This document shows, one piece after another, positions 53,725 through 63,099 of a stretch of DNA of 64,000 nt. Position numbers and translations under genes: made by a program. Location of the stretch: the NCBI GenBank assembly GCA_029558905.1, contig JAKQCX010000027.1, positions 248,001 through 312,000 of the forward strand, given 5' to 3'. The notes beneath the pieces are model-generated. The model did not search any database and had not been told where the DNA came from. It saw nothing but the letters and a program-made list of their open reading frames with translations. The DNA is from Pseudomonadota bacterium (lineage in GTDB: Bacteria; Pseudomonadota; Gammaproteobacteria; Burkholderiales; Thiobacillaceae). Every line of letters begins with the position of its first letter. Positions within the stretch are counted from its first letter, which is position 1.

Positions 53725-56184
53725 TCAACCTCCCCGTGGCCCACGCCAGACGGGTTCGGCCTGTCCGGCCGCCCGATTGATCTGACGTGACAGTACGAAC
53801 AGCAGATCCGATAGACGGTTCAGGTATTGCGCCAGGCGGGTGGAGATGAGGTCCGCTTCTCCCAGGCGTACCATGCTGCGTTCCGCGCGGCGACAAACGG
53901 TTCGGCAGATGTGCGCCAGCGCCGCCGCGCGGGAGCCGCCGGGCAGCACGAATTCCCTCAGGGGAGGCAGTTGCCCGTTCAGATGGGCCAGGACCTCGTC
54001 CAGCCTGAGCACATGCTCGCGGGTAATCTGGATCTGGTCGGGCCAGGCCAGCTCGGCCCCCAGATTGAACAGGTCATGCTGGATGTCGATCAGCAGCCCG
54101 CGGACGTCCGTGGTCAGGGGTTCGGCCAGCAGGGCACCGATCTGGCTGTTGAGTTCGTCGACCTGGCCGATGGCCTCGATGCGAGGATCGCTCTTGGCCA
54201 GGCGCGTGCCGTTGGCCAGGCCGGTGCTGCCGTCGTCGCCGCTGCGGGTAACGATTTCGTTCAGGCGCTGGAATCCTGCATCCGCCGACGGCTCGGCGGC
54301 GGCGGGCGGGGCGGGGCGCATGTCTGCCGTTCTAGGCTCGCCATTGGGCAGGGCACGCTGGCATTCCCGGAAGATGCGGGCCGTGCAGTTGCGACAGATC
54401 TCCGTGTCCAGGCGTGGATAGATGCCGGCAATGGCATCCGGCTTGTGCGGGAAGACATTGTCCACACCGATTTCCATCTGGTAGCCCCCGCGTTTCAGCA
54501 TGTCACAGGCCGCCTCCCGCACGCCGCAAAGATACAAGGCCCCGCCCAGCCGGTGCCGGCGCTTGGCCTCGCTGGCCAGCAGCTCCGCGCCGGCCAGGTC
54601 GATGGTGTTGATGCCCTTGGAAAACAGCAGCAGATGCTTTTGCGTGGGTACGCTGGCATCTACGGCGGCGAAGGCATACTGGATGTGGTCCACGGCGCCG
54701 AAGAAGATGGAGCCTTCGATGCGCAGCATCTTCATTTGCGGGCAGATGGGCTGCGTGCCGTTTTCCACCACGAATTTGCGGCGCGGATCGTCGAGCGCGG
54801 AGGCGTCGGGCACCAGGGCGCGGATAGCCGGCCGGGAGGTTTTGGAGAGATAGAAGATCAGGGACACCAGAATGCCGAAGAAGATGCCCTTTTCCAGGTC
54901 GATGACGGTGCCGAAGAAGCTCACGCCCAGGACCGCGGCCTCGTTGCGGTGTGCCTTGAGGATGGCGCCGATGTGGTGGAAGTCGATCAGGTTCCAGGCC
55001 ACCAGGAACAGCACCGCAGCCATGGCGGGGATGGGCAGGTAGGCCGCCAGGGGGGCCACCAGGAACAGGATGAGCAACAGAAAAATGGCTGAGAACACCG
55101 CCGCCAGGGGCGTGCGCGCGCCGGATTCATAGTTCACGCCGCTGCGGTTGAAGGAGCCGGAGGAGGCGTAGCCGGAGAAGAAGCTGCCCGCCAGGTTGGA
55201 CAGGCCCTGGCCGATGAACTCCTGGTTACCGTTGATGTGCTGCTCCGACTTCACGGCGATGGAGCGTGAAATGGATACCGCCTCGGTCAGGGCCAGGACG
55301 GTCACCGCCAGGGCGGAGAAAAAGGTGTTCTTCAGGCTGGCCAGGGAGAAGTCCGGCATGGACAGGGGTGGCAGGCTGGCCTCCAGGGCTCCCACGGTAT
55401 GGATGCCGGTGACTTCCTGGCCAAAGCTGTTGTTGAGCCAGACCCCGACGATACCGCCCACTACCATGGCGACGATCATGTAGGGCACCTGCCTGAGGTA
55501 CTTGCGCGCCAGGATGCCCGCCACCAGGGACACCACGGCCACGCCCGTGACATAGGGATTCAGGTCGCGCAGATGGGTGAGCAGGAGACCCGCCACCTCG
55601 TAGGCGGGGGTGCCGCGGGGGATATCCAGCCCGAAGAAATTCTTCACCTGGCTGGCGGCGATGAGCAGCGCCGCGCCGGCGGTGAAGCCGATCACCACGG
55701 TGTGCGAGATGAAGTTGACCAGGGCCCCCATCTTGGCCAGACCCATGATGAGCTGGAACAGGCCCGTGAGGAAGGTGAGCGTCAACACCATCTCGATGTA
55801 CTGGGGCGTGCCCGGCTCGGCATAGGGCGACACCGAGGCGAACACCACGATGGAGATGGCCGTGGTGGGGCCGGAGACCAGGTGCCAGGACGAGCCGAAC
55901 AGGGCGGCGACGATGGTGGGCACCATGGCGGCGTACAGGCCGTATTCCGGTGGCAGGCCGGCAATGGTGGCGAAGGCCACGGCCTGGGGCAGGACGATGA
56001 GTGCACCCGAGAAGCCGGCGATGCCATCCCGCCTCAGATTGTCCCGGTTCACCCGGTGCTGCCATTTCAGGAAGGGCAGGAACTGGTATACCCACAAGTT
56101 GCAGGCCAGAAGGTTGGAAAATTCGGCGTCGAGGCGGCGCCTGTCGAACAGCGTGGAGAGACGGGGGATCTTCATCCAGGTCAT
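53725..56184 (-). CDS. SulP anion transporter-STAS protein fused to a PduO-type cobalamin adenosyltransferase
   Basis: 819 residues in one frame. Residues about 40-450 are a SulP/SLC26 membrane domain (LPQAVAFATIAGLPPEYGLY, SSGSFNRSGVN); about 484-596 a STAS domain; about 597-639 a linker with CRNC...RECQ and an Ala/Pro stretch. Residues about 640-819 are a complete ATP:cob(I)alamin adenosyltransferase with TRSGDDGSTGL, RIEAIGQVDELNSQIG, CRRAERSMVRL and YLNRLSDLLFVLSR. The first part should carry sulfate, bicarbonate or a similar anion; the last transfers adenosyl to reduced corrinoid in the cytoplasm. The ATG at 56184 overlaps the DUF1841 stop (ATGA). No stop codon or frame change separates the parts. 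Confidence 0.88.
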   Translation of the reverse strand: MTWMKIPRLSTLFDRRRLDAEFSNLLACNLWVYQFLPFLKWQHRVNRDNLRRDGIAGFSGALIVLPQAVAFATIAGLPPEYGLYAAMVPTIVAALFGSSWHLVSGPTTAISIVVFASVSPYAEPGTPQYIEMVLTLTFLTGLFQLIMGLAKMGALVNFISHTVVIGFTAGAALLIAASQVKNFFGLDIPRGTPAYEVAGLLLTHLRDLNPYVTGVAVVSLVAGILARKYLRQVPYMIVAMVVGGIVGVWLNNSFGQEVTGIHTVGALEASLPPLSMPDFSLASLKNTFFSALAVTVLALTEAVSISRSIAVKSEQHINGNQEFIGQGLSNLAGSFFSGYASSGSFNRSGVNYESGARTPLAAVFSAIFLLLILFLVAPLAAYLPIPAMAAVLFLVAWNLIDFHHIGAILKAHRNEAAVLGVSFFGTVIDLEKGIFFGILVSLIFYLSKTSRPAIRALVPDASALDDPRRKFVVENGTQPICPQMKMLRIEGSIFFGAVDHIQYAFAAVDASVPTQKHLLLFSKGINTIDLAGAELLASEAKRRHRLGGALYLCGVREAACDMLKRGGYQMEIGVDNVFPHKPDAIAGIYPRLDTEICRNCTARIFRECQRALPNGEPRTADMRPAPPAAAEPSADAGFQRLNEIVTRSGDDGSTGLANGTRLAKSDPRIEAIGQVDELNSQIGALLAEPLTTDVRGLLIDIQHDLFNLGAELAWPDQIQITREHVLRLDEVLAHLNGQLPPLREFVLPGGSRAAALAHICRTVCRRAERSMVRLGEADLISTRLAQYLNRLSDLLFVLSRQINRAAGQAEPVWRGPRGG

Positions 56185-56603
56185 TTCGTTTCCAGACAAT
56201 CGAGATAGGCCGCGGCATCCGGGGGTCGCTGCTGCCGCTGGGCATGCCAGAGCATCTCCGCCATGCAGTCCATGAGGGCGTGTTGGGCGGCGTGTGTGTC
56301 CCCCAGTCGGGCGACCAGTGTCTCATAGCATGCGCGCACGCCCGGCGGCTGATCGATGGACAGTTGCTCGGCAACGGACAGATGCATGGCCAGGTGCAGG
56401 AAGGGATTGGTCTGTCCCAGCTCGGGCAGCCAGTCCCGCGACCGATAGCGTTCCGGCTGCTCCAGGACGGGGTGGTATTCGGGATGTCGGTGCATGTGTT
56501 CCAGCGCCATGCCCTCCAGGCCGCTCAGAGGCCGACCTGTCCTGTACTTGTCCCAGACCTGGAAAAAGAAGTCCCGGGCCTGGTCACGGCTGGGGTTAAA
56601 CAT
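56181..56603 (-). CDS. DUF1841-family protein
   Basis: 140 residues. It begins MFNPSRDQARDFFFQVWDKY, the family hallmark, continues HMHRHPEYHPVLE and has the conserved block NPFLHLAMHLSVAEQLSIDQP; the C-terminus is helical (MAEMLWHAQR). The family is common in beta- and gammaproteobacteria and uncharacterised; the repeated histidines hint at metal binding. The gene overlaps FIST upstream by 8 bp and the SulP fusion downstream by 4 bp, so all three are coupled. Confidence 0.88.
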   Translation of the reverse strand: MFNPSRDQARDFFFQVWDKYRTGRPLSGLEGMALEHMHRHPEYHPVLEQPERYRSRDWLPELGQTNPFLHLAMHLSVAEQLSIDQPPGVRACYETLVARLGDTHAAQHALMDCMAEMLWHAQRQQRPPDAAAYLDCLETK

Positions 56604-57690
56604 GCGCGTCCGCGGCGTAGCCCAGGCCCAGCACCACGCTGTATTGCAGCAGACGGTTGGCCCCGTCCAGATGGGCGATCTCGCCATTGCCATAGAAGCC
56701 GATCAGGGGCAGCTCCGGGTAGCGCTGGACCAGGACATGTATGTCGCGGTCCTCGCCGCTGTAGAACCATGGGCCCCGTCCCAGGCAGGGGAACATAAGC
56801 GCGAAGGCGGGGCTGTCGCACCGGCCCGCGGCGATGCGTGCGAGCATGGCGGCCATGTCCCGCTCGGCGGCCTGGGGCTGGCGCAAGGCCCAGAATAGCT
56901 CCTGGCCCGCCTGCAAGCGTCCCGCCACGGTCACGGAGGCATCCTGGATGTTCACGCCCACCACGGGCAGGAGGTGGAAGCGGCCTTCATCCAGGGCATG
57001 TTCGCGCTGGCCGTAGGTCACGCCTGCCAGGAGCAGGTGCGTGGGGATGTGTTCCGACGTGCGGATGGGCAGGGGCAGTTCCCTGATCAGGGAGTCCAGG
57101 GCGGTATCCCCTCCCACGATACGGATGTCATGGCCCTGCACCTGATCCAGTCTGGCGGGCAGAGAGATGGGGTGGATGCCCTGGGATACGCCGATGCGCA
57201 GTTCGATTCCCCGCAGACACAGCTGGCAGCGGCCCGAGGGTTGACGACGCGCGCCCGTCCATACGGAATAGGGCCCACGCCCCGTGGCATCACCGGATAC
57301 TCCGCCGAAACGCGGGCCACCGGCATGCAGCCAGTGCAGGTCCAGGGCATTGGGGGCGCACAGGGTCAGACGGGTTTCCGTCTCGTCGCGCGCGGGATGC
57401 AGATGCATGCCGGCACCGAACACCATGGCTGCAGCGGCCGGAGCGTCCAGCACCCAATCCGCCTCGGTGAACACGCCGGCGGCCGTGCATCCCGTCACCT
57501 GCAGGCAGCCGGCGGTCCGGGTGGCCGCCGCCATGGCCGCCCGGGGATCCTGGGCGAAGTCGGAGGTAAGGTACAGCAGCACCGCCTGGGGATGGTCCAG
57601 TCCCGCGGACTCCATGGCCGCCCTGACCGCCTTGGCAGCCAGGGCAGGATCGGCGGTGCGACCCCGGGCCAGCCCCGTGGCTACCTTCAC
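56596..57690 (-). CDS. FIST sensory-domain protein
   Basis: 364 residues. FIST N domain: VKVATGLARGRTADPALAAK, VLLYLTSDFAQDP and GCTAAGVFTEADW; FIST C domain: AGQELFWALRQPQAAERDM, FALMFPCLGRGPWFYSGEDRD and LPLIGFYGNGEIAHL. FIST proteins are cytoplasmic ligand-sensing modules, often linked to signalling or methyltransferase genes, with amino-acid-like ligands proposed. This is a stand-alone version. GTG 57690 overlaps the nth stop (GTGA) and has GGGAG 8 nt upstream; a GTG at 57714 is an alternative. Confidence 0.87.
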   Translation of the reverse strand: MKVATGLARGRTADPALAAKAVRAAMESAGLDHPQAVLLYLTSDFAQDPRAAMAAATRTAGCLQVTGCTAAGVFTEADWVLDAPAAAAMVFGAGMHLHPARDETETRLTLCAPNALDLHWLHAGGPRFGGVSGDATGRGPYSVWTGARRQPSGRCQLCLRGIELRIGVSQGIHPISLPARLDQVQGHDIRIVGGDTALDSLIRELPLPIRTSEHIPTHLLLAGVTYGQREHALDEGRFHLLPVVGVNIQDASVTVAGRLQAGQELFWALRQPQAAERDMAAMLARIAAGRCDSPAFALMFPCLGRGPWFYSGEDRDIHVLVQRYPELPLIGFYGNGEIAHLDGANRLLQYSVVLGLGYAADAHV

Positions 57691-58319
57691 GCAGTCTTCT
57701 CCCGGTATTCGCACAGGTCATGGAGCACGCAAGCGCCGCAGGCCGGCCTGCGTGCCTTGCACACATAACGGCCGTGCAGGATGAGCCAGTGATGCGCATC
57801 CCGCTTGAACTCTGCCGGCACGCAGCGGAGCAGCCTCTTCTCCACTTCCAGCACGGTCCGGCCCGGGGCCAGGCCCGTGCGGTTGGCCACCCGGAAGATG
57901 TGGGTGTCCACGGCGATGGTGGGTTCGCCGAAGGCGATGTTGAGGATCACGTTTGCGGTCTTGCGTCCCACGCCGGGCAAGGACTCCAGGGCCATCCGGT
58001 CCCGTGGTACCTCGCCCGCATGCCTGTCCAGCAGGATCTGGCAGGTGGCCAGGAGGTTTCTGGCCTTGGTCTGGTACAGGCCGATGCGCCGGATGTGCGT
58101 CTTCACCCCCGCCTCGCCCAGGGACAGCATGGCCGCGGGGGTGGCTGCCGCGGCAAACAGGGTGGCCGTGGCCAGGTTCACGCTCCTGTCCGTGGCTTGC
58201 GCCGAGAGCATCACCGCCACCAGGAGCTGGAAGGGCGTGGCGTAGTGCAGTTCGGTGGCGGGGGCAGGGTTGGCTGCCCGCAAGCGCTGGAAGATTTCCC
58301 GGCGTATACCCGCGTTCAT
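57687..58319 (-). CDS. nth: Endonuclease III
   Basis: 210 residues, as in E. coli (211). Helix-hairpin-helix and catalytic Lys in LPGVGRKTANVILN, catalytic Asp in IAVDTHIFRV, and the [4Fe-4S] loop C-x6-C-x2-C-x5-C (CKARRPACGACVLHDLC). It excises oxidised pyrimidines and nicks the strand. It follows rsxE by 19 bp, the classic rsx-nth linkage of gammaproteobacteria, and overlaps the FIST gene. Confidence 0.97.
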   Translation of the reverse strand: MNAGIRREIFQRLRAANPAPATELHYATPFQLLVAVMLSAQATDRSVNLATATLFAAAATPAAMLSLGEAGVKTHIRRIGLYQTKARNLLATCQILLDRHAGEVPRDRMALESLPGVGRKTANVILNIAFGEPTIAVDTHIFRVANRTGLAPGRTVLEVEKRLLRCVPAEFKRDAHHWLILHGRYVCKARRPACGACVLHDLCEYREKTA

Positions 58320-58338
58320 GGTGTGGCCTGCGCGTGTT

Positions 58339-59037
58339 TCAGCTGGCCTTACCGGCGGGCAGGGGGGTGACCGTCGCCAGCGCGGGGCGGGTACGCTGTG
58401 TACGCAGGGTTTCCATGAAATTGCGCAGGGCGATGAGCAGGCCCAGGCCGATGAAGGCTCCAGGCGGCAGGATGGCGAGCAGGATGCCCTGGTAATCCGG
58501 AAAGACGTGCAGTACCCATTCCGTGGCGCGGGGCCCCAGGGCCAGATCCAGCCCGGAGAGCAGTGTGCCCTTGCCGAAGACCTCGCGCAGGGCGCCCAAG
58601 AGCACGATGACCGCCGTGAAGCCCAGGCCCATGGCCGCGGCATCCAGTATGGAATGGGCAGTGGAACGCTTGGAGGCGAAGGCCTCCACCCGGGCCAGGA
58701 CGATGCAGTTTGTGGTGATGAGAGGCAGGAATACACCCAGTACCACGTACAGCGGCAGCATCCATGCATGCATCACCAGTTCCACCACGGTCACCAGGGC
58801 GGCGATGATGAGCACGAACACGGGTATGCGGATCTCGCGCGGGATGAGGTTGCGCAGCACGGCGACGGAACCACTGGAGACCGCCATCACCAGGGTAGTG
58901 GCCAGTCCCAGGGAGAGGGCGTTCACCACGTTGTTGCTGATGGCCAGCAGAGGGCACAGTCCCAGGATCTGGACGATGCCGGGGTTCTGCTTCCATAGAC
59001 CGTTGATGATGATGTCACGTGATTCCGTGGAGATCAT
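58339..59037 (-). CDS. rsxE: Rnf/Rsx electron transport complex subunit E
   Basis: 232 residues, six membrane helices. Signatures: NGLWKQNPGIVQILGLCPLLAISNNVVNALSLG and the cysteine-containing PLITTNCIVLARVEAFA, which mirrors RsxA; the paired cysteines are thought to hold an iron-sulfur site between the two subunits. The complex couples ferredoxin/NADH electron transfer to ion movement, or in E. coli resets SoxR. ATG 59037 overlaps the rsxG stop (ATGA). The last 25 or so residues are a variable tail. Confidence 0.96.
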   Translation of the reverse strand: MISTESRDIIINGLWKQNPGIVQILGLCPLLAISNNVVNALSLGLATTLVMAVSSGSVAVLRNLIPREIRIPVFVLIIAALVTVVELVMHAWMLPLYVVLGVFLPLITTNCIVLARVEAFASKRSTAHSILDAAAMGLGFTAVIVLLGALREVFGKGTLLSGLDLALGPRATEWVLHVFPDYQGILLAILPPGAFIGLGLLIALRNFMETLRTQRTRPALATVTPLPAGKAS

Positions 59038-59705
59038 GGCGGGGCTCCTTTGGGTGCATGCGGCGGGCGCAACAGGGTCTGCCGGTGTGCGGCGAAATAG
59101 CGCAGGGTCTTGTGCACGGCCTTGACCACCGCGCGGGGGGTGATGGTGGCGCCGGCCACATAATCGAACCGGCCACCATCCTTGCGTACTTGCCAGCCCT
59201 CCGCGTCCGGTGTGTCCAGGCTCCTGCCCGCGAACTGCCGGATCCAGGCGCTCTTGCCGGCCTCGATGTAGTCGCCCAGACCGGGCGTTTCCTTGTGGCT
59301 GGTGACGCGCACGCCGATCAGCCGGCCGCTGGCGTCGATACCCACCAGCAGCCTGATTTCCCCGGCATACCCGTCTGGCGCGGCGGCTTCCAGTACCACG
59401 GCCACGGCCTGGCCATTCCGGGTGGCCACAAAGGCCTGGCTGGGGCGTTTCAGACCCAGCAGCGCATCCACCGCCAGGGTATGGGCGTCCCGGATGGGAT
59501 CGTTGTCGAACCCCTGCGAGGGGAGCACCTGGGACAGCAGACGGATCTTCTCCTGCTGCTCGCTGCGTTCGATGTCGATCCGGGTGATCCGGTACGCCCC
59601 CGCCAGCAGGGCCGCGCTGACCACGGAAAACACCAGCAGGGTGAGGGCGGTGCACAGGGTTTCCGTCAGGGCGGCGGGCAGTTTCCGTTGTGGCGCCGCG
59701 TTCAT
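59034..59705 (-). CDS. rsxG: Rnf/Rsx electron transport complex subunit G
   Basis: 223 residues. One N-terminal membrane helix (about 15-40) and a periplasmic FMN-binding domain. The flavin is attached covalently through the threonine of GATIT (residues 185-189, in DYVAGATITPRAVV). Conserved VTSHKETPGLGDYI precedes it. Both ends overlap neighbours by 4 bp (rsxD stop and rsxE start). Confidence 0.95.
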   Translation of the reverse strand: MNAAPQRKLPAALTETLCTALTLLVFSVVSAALLAGAYRITRIDIERSEQQEKIRLLSQVLPSQGFDNDPIRDAHTLAVDALLGLKRPSQAFVATRNGQAVAVVLEAAAPDGYAGEIRLLVGIDASGRLIGVRVTSHKETPGLGDYIEAGKSAWIRQFAGRSLDTPDAEGWQVRKDGGRFDYVAGATITPRAVVKAVHKTLRYFAAHRQTLLRPPHAPKGAPP

Positions 59706-60736
59706 GTCCTGTCCTCCCTGCCGGGTTTGTGGCCGAAGACCCGGGGCTGGGTGTAGGCATCGATGAAGGGTGCCGCCACGTTCATGAGCAGGATGGCAAA
59801 GGCCACGCCGTCCGGATAGCCGCCGAAGTTGCGGATCAGCACCGTGATGAGGCCCGCCAGGCCGGCGAATATGAGCTTGCCCCGGGGGGTGGAGGCGGCG
59901 CTCACCGGATCCGTGGCGATGAAGAAGGCCCCCAGCATGGCACCGCCGGACAGCAGATGGAGCACGGGCCCCGCATGCTGCGCGGGATTCATTGCGTGCA
60001 GCAGGCTGGCCGTGAGGGCCAGGCCACTGAGGAAGGCCACGGGGATGTGCCAGGTGATGACGCGGTTCGCCAGCAGGAGCAGGCCACCAAACAGATACAT
60101 GAGGGCCACCAGCTCCTGGGCACGGCCGCCACCCCAGCCGAAGGCGGGCAAGGCCAGGATGTCCGCCACGGGTTTGCCCATCCGGATCTGGGTCTTCCAG
60201 GTATCCAGGGCCGTGGCCGCCGTGTAGGCATCCGGGCTGATGCCGCCCTGGCCGGCAAACACCAGATCAAGGGCCTCTCCCAGGCCCACGCCGTGCGGGG
60301 CCACACCCACGGGTGCCGGCCACTGCGTCATGTACACCGGGAAGCTGACGATGAGGGCGGCATAGGCCACCATGGCGGGGTTGAAGGGGTTCTGGCCAAA
60401 GCCGCCATAGAGGTGCTTGGCCACCACCACGGCAAACAGCATGCCCAGGGCATAGAGCCACCAGGGCGCCAGGGTGGGCAGTGACAGGGCCAGCAACCAG
60501 GCCGTCACCAGGACGGAACCGTCCTTCAGGGCCGGGCCCAGGGGTCTGGCCCGCATCAGCAGCGCGAGGGTTTCCAGACCGATGCCCAGCGCGCTGCACA
60601 GCAGCAGGCTGACCCAGATACCCGGACCGAAGAACCAGGCGTGCGCGATGATGCCCGGAATCAGGGCCGCCATGACCTTGAGCATGACGGCGCTGACCGA
60701 ATTGTTCGCCAGCAGGGTGAAGGGTGAACCGTTCAT
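59702..60736 (-). CDS. rsxD: Rnf/Rsx electron transport complex subunit D
   Basis: 344 residues with about nine membrane helices. The block GAFFIATDPVSAASTPRGKL includes the threonine/serine region where FMN is covalently bound in RnfD, and the C-terminal NFGGYPDGVAFAILLMN is typical. It forms the membrane flavin core of the ion pump together with RsxG. The start is 36 bp downstream of the rsxC stop, the only sizeable gap in the cluster besides rsxA-rsxB, and rsxG overlaps its stop. Confidence 0.95.
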   Translation of the reverse strand: MNGSPFTLLANNSVSAVMLKVMAALIPGIIAHAWFFGPGIWVSLLLCSALGIGLETLALLMRARPLGPALKDGSVLVTAWLLALSLPTLAPWWLYALGMLFAVVVAKHLYGGFGQNPFNPAMVAYAALIVSFPVYMTQWPAPVGVAPHGVGLGEALDLVFAGQGGISPDAYTAATALDTWKTQIRMGKPVADILALPAFGWGGGRAQELVALMYLFGGLLLLANRVITWHIPVAFLSGLALTASLLHAMNPAQHAGPVLHLLSGGAMLGAFFIATDPVSAASTPRGKLIFAGLAGLITVLIRNFGGYPDGVAFAILLMNVAAPFIDAYTQPRVFGHKPGREDRT

Positions 60737-60772
60737 GACACAGGACTCGAGAGGGGTAGGGGGCCGAAGTGC

Positions 60773-62449
60773 CTAATCATGCGGGTCCTCCTGCCCCGGG
60801 TGGGGGACGCGCGCGCGGCGGGTCTCGATCTCGGCGATCTCCTTTTCCACGCGGGGCGGCAGGTTGTCGACGTTCTTGGGCGCGATACCCGCGGCGGCCA
60901 TTTCCTCCTTGGCCTTGGCCGCACGCGCCAGGGCGGCATCCAGGATGGCCTTCTTCTTCGCGGCCTCCGGGTCCGCCGGGTCCCCCGCTGCTGCCTTGGC
61001 CTTCGCCGCGGCGGCGGCCTTGGCGAACTTTTCCGCCTTCTCCTGCTTTTCGCGCTCCAGGCGGAAGGTCCTGAATTCATGTCGGGCACGGGCCTGGTCC
61101 GCGGCCTGATTCTCCCGCTCCCGTTCCCAGATCTCGCTCTTGGCAAAGCGGAAGAAGTCCACCAGGGGGATATGGCTGGGGCACACGTAGGAACAGCAGC
61201 CGCACTCGATGCAGTCGAACAGCTTGTAGGCCTGGGCCTTGCCGAAGTCCCGCGTGCGGCTGTACCAGTACATCTCGAAAGGCTGCAGTTGCACGGGGCA
61301 GGCCTGTGCACAGGCGCCGCAGCGGAAGCAGGGCAGCGCCTCGGGTTTGGGCGGGAACAGGACCGGGGATTTGACGATGACGCAGTTCACTGCCTTGGTG
61401 ACGGGCGCGTCGCGATCCATGAGCTCGAAACCCATCATGGGGCCGCCCACGATCTCGCCATTGGCCCCTTCCAGGCAGCCTCCCGCCGCCGCCAGCAGGT
61501 CATGGATGCAGGTACCGATGCGTGCCTCGTAGTTGCCGGGTCGGGCCACATGCCCCGTGACGGTGACGATCCGGCTGACGAGGGGCTCGCCCTGTACGAC
61601 GGCACGATACAGGCCATAGGCCGTGCCGACGTTGAATACCTGGATGCCCACGTCGGTGGACAGACCGCCCGCGGGCACTTCCACACCCGTGAGGGTATAG
61701 GTCAGCTGCTTGCCGCCTCCGCCGGGGTAGCGCGCGGGCACGGCCACGATCTCGGTCACCTCGTCCGCGGCCTGCCGCAGGGCGGCAAGGGCTTCGGGCT
61801 TGTTGGTCTCCACGCCGACCAGGATGCGACGTACACCCAGCATGTGCGCCATGATGCGCGCGCCCTGCAAGACCTCCCCGGCCCGTTCACGCATGAGGCG
61901 GTCGTCGCAGGTGATCCAGGGCTCGCATTCGGCGCCGTTGAGGATGAGGGTATGGATGGCGCCGGCGCCCTCCCGGGGCGCGCCGGGGTTGAGCTTGATG
62001 TAGCTGGGAAACACGGCGCCGCCCAGGCCCGCCAGGCCCATCTCGCGGATGCGGTTGCGCAGCGCGCTGGGATCCATGTGCGGCCAGTCCAGGGGGCGTG
62101 GATCGACGGCCCGGTCCTCGCCATCCGCCTCGATGACGACGGCCAGGTCGTACAGACCGGAAGGGTGTGGCACGGCGCGGGGTTCGATGGCCGTGACCCG
62201 ACCCGAGGTGGGGGCATGCACGGCGGTGGATACATAGCCTTCCGCGGCACCGATCACCTGTCCCCGGAGCACCGTATCGCCCACGCATACCAGGGCGCGC
62301 GCGGGGGTGCCGATGTGCTGGCGCAGGGGTACCACGTAGCGGGCCAGCAGGGGCATGGGCCGGATGGGCGAGGCATTCGATTCTGCCTTGTGCTCATCCA
62401 GACGCACGCCACCGTGGAAATGGAAGAGCTTGCGCGGCTGCCGCTCCAT
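60773..62449 (-). CDS. rsxC: Rnf/Rsx electron transport complex subunit C
   Basis: 558 residues. An N-terminal barrel/flavin domain (GGVRLDEHKAESN, GLGGAVFPSYIKLN, the last matching the NADH/FMN-site region) is followed by a SLBB-like part and two [4Fe-4S] motifs, CFRCGACAQACP and CIECGCCSYVCP. The final 120 residues are a charged Ala/Lys/Glu helix, shorter than in E. coli RsxC. RsxC is the electron-input subunit and is homologous to PduS, the cobalamin reductase that serves PduO. This matters because a PduO domain ends this gene cluster. Confidence 0.96.
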   Translation of the reverse strand: MERQPRKLFHFHGGVRLDEHKAESNASPIRPMPLLARYVVPLRQHIGTPARALVCVGDTVLRGQVIGAAEGYVSTAVHAPTSGRVTAIEPRAVPHPSGLYDLAVVIEADGEDRAVDPRPLDWPHMDPSALRNRIREMGLAGLGGAVFPSYIKLNPGAPREGAGAIHTLILNGAECEPWITCDDRLMRERAGEVLQGARIMAHMLGVRRILVGVETNKPEALAALRQAADEVTEIVAVPARYPGGGGKQLTYTLTGVEVPAGGLSTDVGIQVFNVGTAYGLYRAVVQGEPLVSRIVTVTGHVARPGNYEARIGTCIHDLLAAAGGCLEGANGEIVGGPMMGFELMDRDAPVTKAVNCVIVKSPVLFPPKPEALPCFRCGACAQACPVQLQPFEMYWYSRTRDFGKAQAYKLFDCIECGCCSYVCPSHIPLVDFFRFAKSEIWERERENQAADQARARHEFRTFRLEREKQEKAEKFAKAAAAAKAKAAAGDPADPEAAKKKAILDAALARAAKAKEEMAAAGIAPKNVDNLPPRVEKEIAEIETRRARVPHPGQEDPHD

Positions 62450-62450
62450 C

Positions 62451-62999
62451 TCAAGGCACCTTTTTCATGTGGAAGATGGGATAGCGCCACTTCCAGGTGT
62501 TGAGGTCTTCCTTCACCACTTCCATGTGGATGCAGTCCACGGGGCAGGGGGCCACGCACAGTTCGCAGCCGGTACACTGGTCGGGGAGGATGGTGTGCAT
62601 CTGCTTGGCAGCTCCGACGATGGCATCCACGGGGCAGGCCTGGATGCAAAGGGTGCAACCGATGCAGGCATCCTCGTCGATGACGGCCACGGACTTGGGT
62701 TTGGATTCCAGTCCCTCGCCCAGGGGTTTGGGATCCACCCCCAGGAGTTCGGCCAGACGCTTGATGCCATCTTCACCGCCGGGAGGACACAGGTTGATGT
62801 CTGCCTCCCCCTTGGCGATGGCCTCGGCGTAGGGCCGGCAGCCGGCATAGCCACACTGGCCGCACTGGGTCTGCGGCAGGATGGCATCGATCTTGTCCAC
62901 CAGCGGGTCTTCCTGCACCCGGAAACGTATGGCGGCCCAGCCCAGGATGCCACCCAACGCCAGGCCGATGCCGGCCATGACCAGGATGGCGTTCAGCAT
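62451..62999 (-). CDS. rsxB: Rnf/Rsx electron transport complex subunit B (ferredoxin-like)
   Basis: 182 residues. A membrane anchor (about 5-25), a four-cysteine cluster motif of the Fe-S domain (CGQCGYAGC and LCPPGG), then two ferredoxin motifs, [16 protein letters not shown] and [16 protein letters not shown]. It passes electrons through the complex at the cytoplasmic face. It ends 1 bp before the rsxC start codon and begins 100 bp after rsxA. Confidence 0.96.
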   Translation of the reverse strand: MLNAILVMAGIGLALGGILGWAAIRFRVQEDPLVDKIDAILPQTQCGQCGYAGCRPYAEAIAKGEADINLCPPGGEDGIKRLAELLGVDPKPLGEGLESKPKSVAVIDEDACIGCTLCIQACPVDAIVGAAKQMHTILPDQCTGCELCVAPCPVDCIHMEVVKEDLNTWKWRYPIFHMKKVP

Positions 63000-63099
63000 G
63001 GAGGGGTCCCGTGCGCACGCAAGGCTGGGGATGCAGGCAGGAAGGGCGTGGCGGGATGCAGGTGATCGCCGCGCGACACGTGCCGTCGACCATGGGCAA

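Noticed and set aside
53629-56220. Cobalamin riboswitch for the adenosyltransferase fusion
   Set aside because: The gene start overlaps DUF1841, leaving no leader, and I saw no B12-box sequence in the flanking spacers.
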